Source of the DNA: Tropicimonas sediminicola | Lineage (GTDB): Bacteria > Pseudomonadota > Alphaproteobacteria > Rhodobacterales > Rhodobacteraceae | NCBI RefSeq assembly: GCF_900188335.1 | Contig: NZ_FZOY01000003.1 | Location: 248,001 to 312,000 of the forward strand | Direction of reading: 5' to 3' | Length of the DNA: 64,000 bases | In this document: piece after piece, positions 37,877-45,769 of the stretch | Position numbering within the stretch: position 1 is the stretch's first letter | How the letters are laid out: each line of letters begins with the position of its first letter | The notes under the pieces: generated by a model | What the model saw: the letters and a program-made list of their open reading frames with translations, nothing else | Databases searched by the model: none | What the model was told of the DNA's origin: nothing | Made by a program: the position numbers and the translations under genes

Positions 37877-38454
37877 GCCGGCACCTTCATGCGGTCGAGG
37901 AAGTTCCGGAGCATCAGGTGGCCGTGCTCGGACCGGATGCTCTCGGGGTGGAACTGCACGCCTTCGATAGGCAGCGTCTTGTGGCGCAGGCCCATGATCG
38001 TGCCGTCCTCGAGCCAGGCGGACACCTCGAGGCATTCGGGAAGGCTCTCGCGCTCGACCACCAGCGAATGGTACCGCGTGGCCTGGAACGGCCCGTCGAT
38101 GCCCGCGAAGAGGCCCTTTCCGTCATGATGGATGAGGCCCATCTTGCCGTGCACGATCTCGTGGCAGCGGACCACCTTGCCGCCGAAGGCCTCGCCGATC
38201 GTCTGGTGGCCGAGGCAGACACCCAGCAGCGGGGTCCGCGTCTCGGCGGCGGCGGCGGTCAGCGCGAGGCAGATGCCGGCCTGGGCGGGGTCGCAGGGGC
38301 CGGGCGAGAGCAGGATCGCGTCCGGGCGCAGGGCCATCGCCTGCTGGACGTCGAGCGCATCGTTCCGGCGCACTTCAACTTCGGCCCCCAACTCGCCAAG
38401 ATAATGGACGAGGTTGTAGGTAAAACTGTCGTAATTGTCGATCAGAAGCAGCAT
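37873..38454 (-). CDS. trpG: anthranilate synthase glutaminase subunit TrpG
   Basis: Glutamine amidotransferase that feeds ammonia to TrpE. 193 residues. The class I triad is visible: Cys80 in GVCLGHQ, and His/Glu in the C-terminal FHPES motif. The start at 38452-38454 ([11 protein letters not shown]) matches the family; the frame extends 22 codons further upstream without homology. First gene of the overlapping trp-moa operon. TrpE is encoded 9 kb away on the same strand. Confidence 0.97.
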   Translation of the reverse strand: MLLLIDNYDSFTYNLVHYLGELGAEVEVRRNDALDVQQAMALRPDAILLSPGPCDPAQAGICLALTAAAAETRTPLLGVCLGHQTIGEAFGGKVVRCHEIVHGKMGLIHHDGKGLFAGIDGPFQATRYHSLVVERESLPECLEVSAWLEDGTIMGLRHKTLPIEGVQFHPESIRSEHGHLMLRNFLDRMKVPA

Positions 38455-38598
38455 TCCGGGGTGTCCGAGCAATTGGGGGTGAACCGGTCTCAGTGTCGGG
38501 CTATACATGCTCAGAGGCACTCGCCGGGGTCAAGGTCAAGGCCTCGGTCGGGGAATGCCCGAGGCGAGAGCGCAACGATAAGCAAGCGGGGATAAGGC

Positions 38599-40755
38599 AT
38601 GGGTCGCGGTATCCTGTCGGGTCTGATCTGGGGCAGCATCATTTCGGTCTTTGTGCTCAGCGCGGTATCGCTGCTGGCACCCTTGCCGCAGCGTCCTGGC
38701 GAGGGGGGCGAGGATCTCGCTTCGGTGGAGCCGGAGGCGGACGCCACGGAAACCGCGCCGCAGCTCGACGCGCCGGATGCGGGCGCATCCCCGGAAGCCG
38801 AAGTCCCGGCGGCCGAGACCCCCGAGCCCGAGGCCGCGGGACCTGCCGCGGAGACCGCCGGCACCTCCGAACCCGAACGCCCGGCGCCGGCCACCCGGCA
38901 GACCATCGGCGAGGCCGTCTCCGTGCCCGCGGGCTCCGAGTTCCGCCGCCCGCCGCCGGAAACGGAAGCCGCGTTGCCGGTTGCCGACCCGACCTCGCCC
39001 GTCGCGGGGGCGCCGGCGGTGCCGCCGAGCGTGACCCAGGAGGGCGGGCTGGACCTGCCGCTGACCGAGGGCGCGGCGCGCCCAGACACGCCGGGCATGT
39101 CCGTCACCGCGCCGGTCGCGCCGGCGATCGACGAGACCGCCCCGGAGGTGACCGCGGACTCCTCTGGCGGAACGCTGATCCGGCCGGAGGGCGAGTCGCT
39201 GAGCCCGGTCTCCGGACCGAACGCAGATAGCTCCCTTCAGCTCGACGGTGGCGGGCTCCCGCCGGCGGTCACGCCGCAGCCGGTCCCGACCGACACGCTC
39301 GAAGTCACCGAAACGCCTGCCGAGTCGCTTGCCGCCAGCGATGCGGCGCCGGCCGAATCCATTGCCGCCACCGATGCCGCGCCCGTGCCGGCGGAAGGCG
39401 GCGCGGCGGCCGTCGAAGGCACCACGCAGCCGGAGGTCGGTGATGCGGCAGAGACGCCCGCCGTGGACACGGCCGAGGCCACGACGCCCACGACCGAGGC
39501 CGAGACCCCGGCCGCCGTCGCGTCGGCGCTGCCCTCGGAGGAGAGCCAGGCAGCAAGCCCCATCGCGCCGGTCGAACCGCCCGAGGCCACGCCGGCCGTC
39601 AACGGCGATGCCGCCTCGGAGGCGGAGATCGTGACCGCCAGCCCGGGCACGCCTGTCGATGAGGCCGAACCGGCCCCGGCGGCCGAGGGCGAACAGATCG
39701 CCATGGCCGAGTCCCGGACCGAGCTGCCCGGTCCCGTCGCGCCTGAGCGGGTGACGGAGGAACCGCAATCCGGCGAGGCCGTGCCAGCCGAGGGCACCGA
39801 GCCGTTGCCCGCCGCGAGCCCCGATGCGCTGCCCGAAGGCGGCGATGAGCCCGACCGGCCGGAGCGCATGGAGATCCGCCGCGCCGACCCCGGCGAGGCC
39901 GCGCCCGAGGTCGGGGACGAAACGCCCACCGTGCCCGGCGTCCGGGTCCTGCCGCTGACCGACCGGTCCCGCGGCTCCTCGCGGTTGCCGCAGATCGGGC
40001 GGGAACCGGAGGGCGAGGAGGTGGCCGTCGCCGTCGAACCCGAGACCGACCCGCTGCCCGGTGCAACCGGCCAACCGACGCTCGGCGCGCTGAGCCGCCA
40101 CGCGGTGCCCTTTTCCAACCCCGAGGGCAAGCCGCTGTTCTCGGTGATCCTGATCGACGACGGGTCGCGGACGCTGGACCGGCAGGTCCTCGGCACCTTC
40201 AACTTCCCGGTCACCTTCGCCATCGACCCGGCGCTGCCGGATGCGGCAGAGGCGGCGGAGTTCTATCGCTCGGCCGGCTTCGAAGTCGTCGCTCTGGCCA
40301 CCGGGCTCGCCCCGAACGCCACGGCGCGCGATCTCGAGGTGGCGCTGGAAGCCAACCTCGCCGCCGTGCCGGAGGCCGTTGCGATCATGGATCCCGCAAC
40401 GGACGGGATCGGCGGCCGTCGGGCCCTCGTGGAACACGCGGTGGAGTTCGCCGCGGGCGACGGGCTGGGCATGATCGGTTGGGACCGCGGGCTCGGCGCG
40501 GTGCGCGCGGCCTCGGCGCGGGCCGGCCATCCGGCGGCGCTGATCTTCCGCAGTGTCGACGACCAGGGCGAGCGCAGCACGGTGATCCAGCGCTATCTCG
40601 ACCGCGCGGCGTTCAAGGCGGCGCAGGACGGGGCCGTTGTCATGGCGGGCCATGCCCAGCCGGAAACGGTGGAGGCCCTTTTCCGATGGGCGCAGGAAGA
40701 CAAGGCGCAGGAAGTGGCGCTCGCGCCGGTCTCGGCGGTGCTCAGAGGCCAGTAA
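38599..40755 (+). CDS. divergent polysaccharide deacetylase (YibQ-like) with long acidic spacer
   Basis: A 718-residue protein. N-terminal membrane anchor (about residues 5-26), then an extremely Ala/Pro/Glu/Thr-rich low-complexity stretch of about 430 residues, then the YibQ-type divergent polysaccharide deacetylase domain (about 500-718: PLFSVILIDDG, FPVTFAIDPALP, DGIGGRRALVE, IFRSVDDQGE). The family (DUF610) is NodB-related but its reaction is unproven. In Rhodobacter sphaeroides, as I recall, yibQ sits between trpE and trpGDC; here it is beside trpG and divergent from it. The spacer is much longer than the catalytic part and probably spans the periplasm. Confidence 0.85.
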   Translation: MGRGILSGLIWGSIISVFVLSAVSLLAPLPQRPGEGGEDLASVEPEADATETAPQLDAPDAGASPEAEVPAAETPEPEAAGPAAETAGTSEPERPAPATRQTIGEAVSVPAGSEFRRPPPETEAALPVADPTSPVAGAPAVPPSVTQEGGLDLPLTEGAARPDTPGMSVTAPVAPAIDETAPEVTADSSGGTLIRPEGESLSPVSGPNADSSLQLDGGGLPPAVTPQPVPTDTLEVTETPAESLAASDAAPAESIAATDAAPVPAEGGAAAVEGTTQPEVGDAAETPAVDTAEATTPTTEAETPAAVASALPSEESQAASPIAPVEPPEATPAVNGDAASEAEIVTASPGTPVDEAEPAPAAEGEQIAMAESRTELPGPVAPERVTEEPQSGEAVPAEGTEPLPAASPDALPEGGDEPDRPERMEIRRADPGEAAPEVGDETPTVPGVRVLPLTDRSRGSSRLPQIGREPEGEEVAVAVEPETDPLPGATGQPTLGALSRHAVPFSNPEGKPLFSVILIDDGSRTLDRQVLGTFNFPVTFAIDPALPDAAEAAEFYRSAGFEVVALATGLAPNATARDLEVALEANLAAVPEAVAIMDPATDGIGGRRALVEHAVEFAAGDGLGMIGWDRGLGAVRAASARAGHPAALIFRSVDDQGERSTVIQRYLDRAAFKAAQDGAVVMAGHAQPETVEALFRWAQEDKAQEVALAPVSAVLRGQ

Positions 40756-41133
40756 GGCGCTGATCGCGTCCGCGTCGACCGCTTTCCCGTCGGCGAACGG
40801 CCTGACGGAGACGATGGCGGTCGTGCAAGCCCGAGTCCGTGGTTCGACGTTTCGAGCCCCTGTTTCTCTGCGAATTCCGCATTCCGCGTTACGGCCACTT
40901 GCCGAGCGGGTGAGCCTGGATGCGGCTCGCATGACGTTCTGAAGGATCGGGTGCCTGGGCGCGTGAGCACGCCCGCGCACGGTCACCCGAACCCGGAGCC
41001 TGATCTCTGCAGGCCGAAAGGCGAGCCCCGCCCGGGAACCTTCCTCCCTCGCCAAGCATTACTTGCATCACGGCGGGCGCTGCGTTCAGTATCGCCGGAG
41101 AGCCGGAACCGACGTTGGAAAGGGAGGTCTGAC
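40756..41133. other. 378-bp intergenic region before the phospholipase D gene
   Basis: Between the YibQ-like gene and the phospholipase D gene, both on +. No gene, strong hairpin or member of the two dispersed repeats was found. The last 40 bp hold a near-perfect ribosome site (AAGGGAGGT) for the downstream gene. The remainder is unexplained. Confidence 0.4.
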
Positions 41134-42546
41134 ATGTGGGTCACGATCTACGCCGTCGCCTATCTGGCTCTGGAGGTCGCGGCCGTCTATTTCGCCCACC
41201 GCGCGGTGACCAAGGCGCGCACGCCGCAGGGGTCGCTGGCCTGGGTGATGTTCCTGATTACCCTCCCCTGGCTGGCGGTGCCGGCCTTCCTGTTCCTCGG
41301 CCACTTCCGGTTCAGCGGCTACGTCATCTCGCGGCGCGATTCCTCTGCGGTGATCGCCGGCATCGACGCGCTTGCCGAGCTGAACCGCGCGAAGGGAGAT
41401 GGCGGTCCCTATGGCTTCCGCGCCTTCGAGAGGATCGCCGAAATGCCCGTGGTTTCGGGCAATTCGGTGGAGCCGCTGATCGACGGGCAGCAGACCTTCT
41501 ATGCCATCTTCGCCGCGATCGAGGAGGCGAAGAGCTATGTGCTGGCGCAGTTCTACATCATCCATGACGACGAGCTGGGCCAGGCCTTTGCCGAGCGGCT
41601 CAAGGGCGCGGCGGCGCGCGGCGTGACGGTCAAGCTGCTCTACGATTCCGTGGGCTGCTCCAAACTGCCCAATGCCTACCTGGAGGATCTCCGGGAGGCC
41701 GGGATCGACGTCGTCAATGCCCATGCCAGCGGCGGTCCGCGCCACCGTTTCCAGATCAACTTCCGCAACCACCGCAAGACGGTGGTGGTGGACGGGCAGG
41801 TCGGGTTCATCGGCGGGCTGAACGTGGGCGACGAATACATGGGGCGGGATCCGACCTTCGGCCCCTGGCGCGATACCCATTGCCGGCTGCGTGGGCCGGT
41901 CGTCTCGGAGCTGCAGTTGGTCTTTGCCGAGGACTGGCACTGGGCCACGCGCACGCTGCTGCTCGATTTCCTCGAGTGGCGGGCCGAGCGGGTGACAAAC
42001 GGCATGGATGCGGTGGTCGTGCCCACCGGTCCCGGCGACCTGCTGGAGACGGGGAGCCTCTATTTCTGTGCCTGCATCACCCGCGCGACCAAGCGGGTCT
42101 GGATCGCCTCGCCGTATTTCGTGCCCGATGTCGACATCCTGACCGCGCTCAAGCTGGCGGCGCTGCGCGGGGTCGATGTGCGCATCCTCGTGCCGGCGGC
42201 GATCGACCACCGGATGCCCTGGCTCGCGGCCTTCGCCTATTTCGACGAGATCCGGGACGCCGGGGTGCAGGTCTGGCGCTATACCGAGGGTTTCATGCAC
42301 CAGAAGGTCGTGCTGGTGGACGACAACCTTGCCTCCATCGGCACCACCAACATGGACAACCGTTCCTGCCGGCTGAATTTCGAGGCAACCGTCGTGGTCT
42401 TCGACGCCCGCGCGGCGGCGGAGGTGGCGGCAATGCTGGAAGCGGATTTCAGGCGTGCCTATGTACTGGAGAAGAGCCTGAGCGAACAGCCATGGCCAAG
42501 GCGCGTGGGTGCGCCCTTCGCCAGGCTGATGGCGCCGGTTCTGTAG
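41134..42546 (+). CDS. cls: phospholipase D-like protein, cardiolipin synthase type
   Basis: A 470-residue inner-membrane enzyme. Two N-terminal membrane segments (about 3-23 and 36-57) precede two HKD catalytic motifs, HRKTVVVDG (His213) and HQKVVLVDD (His389), each with the trailing Asp. This architecture is that of bacterial cardiolipin synthases (Cls), which join two phosphatidylglycerols. A perfect ribosome site precedes the ATG. An endonuclease/exonuclease/phosphatase gene follows after 56 bp, a pairing also seen in E. coli (ybhP-clsB). Confidence 0.92.
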   Translation: MWVTIYAVAYLALEVAAVYFAHRAVTKARTPQGSLAWVMFLITLPWLAVPAFLFLGHFRFSGYVISRRDSSAVIAGIDALAELNRAKGDGGPYGFRAFERIAEMPVVSGNSVEPLIDGQQTFYAIFAAIEEAKSYVLAQFYIIHDDELGQAFAERLKGAAARGVTVKLLYDSVGCSKLPNAYLEDLREAGIDVVNAHASGGPRHRFQINFRNHRKTVVVDGQVGFIGGLNVGDEYMGRDPTFGPWRDTHCRLRGPVVSELQLVFAEDWHWATRTLLLDFLEWRAERVTNGMDAVVVPTGPGDLLETGSLYFCACITRATKRVWIASPYFVPDVDILTALKLAALRGVDVRILVPAAIDHRMPWLAAFAYFDEIRDAGVQVWRYTEGFMHQKVVLVDDNLASIGTTNMDNRSCRLNFEATVVVFDARAAAEVAAMLEADFRRAYVLEKSLSEQPWPRRVGAPFARLMAPVL

Positions 42547-42602
42547 CGGCTGCGGGCGAGGCAGCCGGAGCCAGGCCGGCAGGGAAACGGGAGCGAGGCC
42601 AG

Positions 42603-43328
42603 ATGCGGCTGCGACTAGCCAGCTACAACATCCAGAAGGCCGTCGGCGTCGATCTGCGCCGCGATCCGATGCGGATTCTGGAGATCGTGAACGAGCTGGA
42701 GGCCGACGTGGTCGCGCTTCAGGAAGTCGACAAACGACTCGGCGAGCGGCCTTCGGTGCTCTGCCGCACCTACATCGATACCGAGACGGATTACGAGATC
42801 GCGCCGCTGGCCCAGAACGAGGTCAGCCTTGGCTGGCACGGCAATGCCGTTCTGGTCCGCAAGGGGCTCGACATCGCCCATGTGGAGCGCGTGGACCTTC
42901 CCGGGCTGGAGCCGCGCGGGGCCGTTCGGGTGGATGTGCAGGGCGAGGACGGGATGCTCTCGGTCGTCGGGGCGCATCTCGGGCTGGTGCGCTATCACCG
43001 CCGCCTGCAGTTGCAGACCATCCGCGAACATCTGGGCGACATGCCCGGCCGTGCGGTGGTGATGGGCGATTTCAACGAATGGTCGACGGATCGCGGATTG
43101 GAGCCGCTGGAGCGCGATTTCCAGCTGGTCTGCCCCGGCAATTCCTTTCACGCCGCACGTCCGGTGGCCGGGCTCGACCGGTTTGCGCTCGGCCGCGACG
43201 TCGGGCTGCGGGACGCAGGCGTGGAGGAGGGGCCGCGGGCAAGCTGGGCCTCCGATCACCTGCCGATCTGGAGCGACATCGAGATTGCGCCGTCAGCGGC
43301 TCCGGAGGGGCAGGACGACGGGCGCTAG
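42603..43328 (+). CDS. endonuclease/exonuclease/phosphatase family protein
   Basis: A 241-residue single-domain protein of the EEP fold (metal-dependent phosphodiesterases). Core motifs are ASYNIQK (N-terminal Asn), VALQEVDKR (metal-binding Glu), GAHLGL, MGDFNEW (catalytic Asp/Asn) and the C-terminal SDHLPI His. No signal peptide. It lies directly after the cardiolipin synthase gene, so a phospholipid or inositol-type phosphodiester substrate is plausible, but the sequence does not show the substrate. Its 3' end overlaps the convergent transporter gene by 4 bp. Confidence 0.88.
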   Translation: MRLRLASYNIQKAVGVDLRRDPMRILEIVNELEADVVALQEVDKRLGERPSVLCRTYIDTETDYEIAPLAQNEVSLGWHGNAVLVRKGLDIAHVERVDLPGLEPRGAVRVDVQGEDGMLSVVGAHLGLVRYHRRLQLQTIREHLGDMPGRAVVMGDFNEWSTDRGLEPLERDFQLVCPGNSFHAARPVAGLDRFALGRDVGLRDAGVEEGPRASWASDHLPIWSDIEIAPSAAPEGQDDGR

Positions 43329-44428
43329 GGCGCCTCGCCGCCGGGTTCCTCTGGCGTGGCCGATACCGGGGCGGGGGACTGGGCGGGGGGCTGGGCGATC
43401 CAGTGGACCAGCAGCCGGTGGAACACGGCAAGGACGACCGGCCCCACGAAGATGCCCACCACCCCGTAGGCCATCAGCCCGCCCAGCACACCGACCAGGA
43501 TCACCAGCATCGGCGTGTCGAGCCCGCGGCCCATGAAGATCGGCTTCAGAATGTTGTCGATGATCGTCACCGGCGCCAGCAGCACCGTGAAGAGCAGGGC
43601 CTGCGATGTGTCCATCGCGGTCCATGCCCAGATGATCGTCGGCAGCAGGACCGGACCGGCGCCGATCTGGATCACCGCGAGCAGCAGGCAGGCCAGCGCC
43701 AGCGGGCCGGCGGCGGCGAGGCCGAAGGCGCCCATGATGATGCCGGCCAGCAGGGCCTGGATGACCGCGACCCCGATCACCCCGCGCGAGACGTTGCGGA
43801 CCGTCGCCCCGGCCATGTCGAGCAGCTCCGGCCCGCTGGTCTCGAAGATCCGGTCGGCGAAGGTTCGGGTGCCGGCGGCAAAGCCCGGCCCGACGACCAG
43901 CAGCGCGCCCATGATCAGCACCGACAGGGCCATCATGAGCAGCCCGATCCCGAGCCCCGCCAGCTCGCCCAGCACCCGCCCGCCTGCCCGCAGGATCTGC
44001 GGCACGAACCGGCCGAGCGTGTCCGCGAGGTTGGCGTGGGAGGCCGTCCAGACCTCGTGCAACTTGGGTCCGACGAGCGCCCAGTCCCGGATGCTTTCGG
44101 GGGGCGGCGGGATATGGAAGGTCCCGGCATCGACGCTCGCGGCAACGGTGTTGGCGGCTTCGAAGATCCCGGCGGCCAGCAGCGCGACCGGCCCTGCCAC
44201 CAGCAGCAGCCCGAGGGTCGTGAGAAGTCCCGCCGAGATCCGGACCCGCCCGCCGAGCAGGCGCGAGAGCCACAGATGCAGCGGGTAGACCGCGACCGCG
44301 AGGATCACCGCCCAGAGCATCAGCCCGATGAGCGGCGCGACCAGCACCACCGCGCCGTAGACGAAGATGGCGATGAAACCGATGCGGATGGCCAGGTCAA
44401 TGATCTGGCGCTCGGAAATGGGTGTCAT
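43325..44428 (-). CDS. AI-2E family transporter (PerM/YdiK/TqsA type)
   Basis: A 367-residue membrane protein with about eight segments. It shows the family pattern: two N-terminal helix pairs (about 13-48 and 66-90), a periplasmic helical region, and C-terminal helices with the conserved DNILKPIFMGRGLDTPMLVI block (about 290-309). Members export small molecules or act as Na+/H+ antiporters; the autoinducer-2 link in the name does not hold for all. The substrate is unknown. It is divergent from the GNAT gene. Confidence 0.9.
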   Translation of the reverse strand: MTPISERQIIDLAIRIGFIAIFVYGAVVLVAPLIGLMLWAVILAVAVYPLHLWLSRLLGGRVRISAGLLTTLGLLLVAGPVALLAAGIFEAANTVAASVDAGTFHIPPPPESIRDWALVGPKLHEVWTASHANLADTLGRFVPQILRAGGRVLGELAGLGIGLLMMALSVLIMGALLVVGPGFAAGTRTFADRIFETSGPELLDMAGATVRNVSRGVIGVAVIQALLAGIIMGAFGLAAAGPLALACLLLAVIQIGAGPVLLPTIIWAWTAMDTSQALLFTVLLAPVTIIDNILKPIFMGRGLDTPMLVILVGVLGGLMAYGVVGIFVGPVVLAVFHRLLVHWIAQPPAQSPAPVSATPEEPGGEAP

Positions 44429-44531
44429 GCGCGCCTCCCGGTGCTTCCCTGATCTGGAACCTGCTCATGACGATGCGAACTTGGCAAGCCACGGGATTGC
44501 AAAGCCCGCGGGTCCGGCCCAGATATTACAC

Positions 44532-44978
44532 ATGGACACACCCGAGATCCGCCAAGCCCGCGCCGAGGACGCCCCGGCCTTCACCTCCGTCATCCGCGCC
44601 GCCTATGGACCGTGGATCGACCGGCTGGAGGGCCTGCCGGATGTCGATGCCGGGGTGGCCGACGAGATCGCGCATCACCCGGTCTGGGTGGCGGAGCAAC
44701 CGGGCACGGGGCGCATCGTCGGCGGGCTGGTGCTGCATCTCGAGCCGGGTGTGGCGCGGATCGCCAACCTCGCGGTGCATCCCGATTGTGGCGGGCAGGG
44801 GATCGGGCGCGCGCTGATGGCGGCGGCGGAAGACCACGCCCGCGCCGCCGGCTACGGGCAGATGACGCTCGCCAGCCACCGGGACATGACGCCGACCCTG
44901 CGGTTCTATCGCAACAGCGGCTGGGCCGAGACCGGGCGCGAGGGGTTCCGCGTCTTCATGGTCAAGGATCTGGGCTGA
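44532..44978 (+). CDS. GNAT family N-acetyltransferase
   Basis: A 148-residue acetyltransferase of the GNAT fold. The acetyl-CoA pyrophosphate loop is in PDCGGQGIGRALM (about 87-99), preceded by ARIANLAVHP and followed by FYRNSGW in motif B. The substrate is unknown. The last 17 bp overlap the convergent TVP38 gene. Confidence 0.88.
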   Translation: MDTPEIRQARAEDAPAFTSVIRAAYGPWIDRLEGLPDVDAGVADEIAHHPVWVAEQPGTGRIVGGLVLHLEPGVARIANLAVHPDCGGQGIGRALMAAAEDHARAAGYGQMTLASHRDMTPTLRFYRNSGWAETGREGFRVFMVKDLG

Positions 44979-45678
44979 CGGGCGTTGTCTCGATGCTCCG
45001 GGCGGCGCTGATCGCGCGTCTGCGCCGGAGATAGCGGACCAGGCCGGGGCCCAGGCAGAGCAGCCCTAGGATGGCGAGAAAGGCCGGCCCCATGAACGTG
45101 GCATGAAGGCCCGCACCGGCCGCCACGGAAAGCAGCAGGATCGGCAGGATCCCGACAGCCGTGGTCCAGAGAAATGTCCACCAGCCGACCGAGGTCAGAC
45201 CGGCGCCGTAGTTGACGAGGTTGAAGGAGATCAGTGGCACCAGCCGCAAGCCGATCAGCCCCGTCGCGCCCCAGCTCTCCCAGTTCCGCTCGATTCGCGC
45301 GAGGTGGCCCGAGGCGTCGCGCGCGGCGATGAACCGGCGGCCGTAGCGGCGCGACAGCCCGAAGGCGATCACCGCGCCCAGCATCGCCCCGATCCAGATC
45401 GCGAAGGCCCCGGCCGCAATGCCCAGGGTCGCGCCGGCGCAGATGGCGATGGCCTCGGCCGGGACGGGGACGAAATTGTGGAGCACCATCAGCGCGATCA
45501 GCAGCAAGGCGATGTGACCGGGATTGCTGGCCACCTTCTCGACCAGCGCCGCCGGGTCGACGCTCGGCAGCAGCCAGGTGGTGGCGAGGATCGCCAGGGC
45601 GCAAAGGCCGAGAACGGCCGCGCCGAGGTACTTGCGGCGGGCGGTGCTGCGCGGGAGAGGCGACGGAGAACTGTCCAT
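44962..45678 (-). CDS. TVP38/TMEM64 family (DedA-superfamily) membrane protein
   Basis: A 238-residue integral membrane protein with about six segments. The SNARE-associated/VTT domain covers roughly residues 55-200, with the conserved FVPVPAEAIAICAGATLG re-entrant segment (about 69-86) and RLVPLISFNLVNYGAG (about 145-160). DedA-superfamily members are linked to lipid-carrier or phospholipid flipping; its place near cardiolipin synthase suits membrane maintenance. Specific function unknown. Confidence 0.9.
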   Translation of the reverse strand: MDSSPSPLPRSTARRKYLGAAVLGLCALAILATTWLLPSVDPAALVEKVASNPGHIALLLIALMVLHNFVPVPAEAIAICAGATLGIAAGAFAIWIGAMLGAVIAFGLSRRYGRRFIAARDASGHLARIERNWESWGATGLIGLRLVPLISFNLVNYGAGLTSVGWWTFLWTTAVGILPILLLSVAAGAGLHATFMGPAFLAILGLLCLGPGLVRYLRRRRAISAARSIETTPVSPDP

Positions 45679-45769
45679 CGCCCGATCCTATCACATGGCC
45701 CCGGCGGAGGGGGAATCTCAAACCCAAACGTGATGCCCGGCGTCTGCGATCAGTCGCCGGGCGCTGCCG

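Noticed and set aside
38536-41055. An uninterrupted frame of more than 800 codons antisense to the YibQ-like gene.
   Set aside because: Its product is Arg/Gly/His-rich with no domain, and it mirrors the Ala/Pro/Glu codons of the real gene. Long antisense open frames are expected at this GC content.
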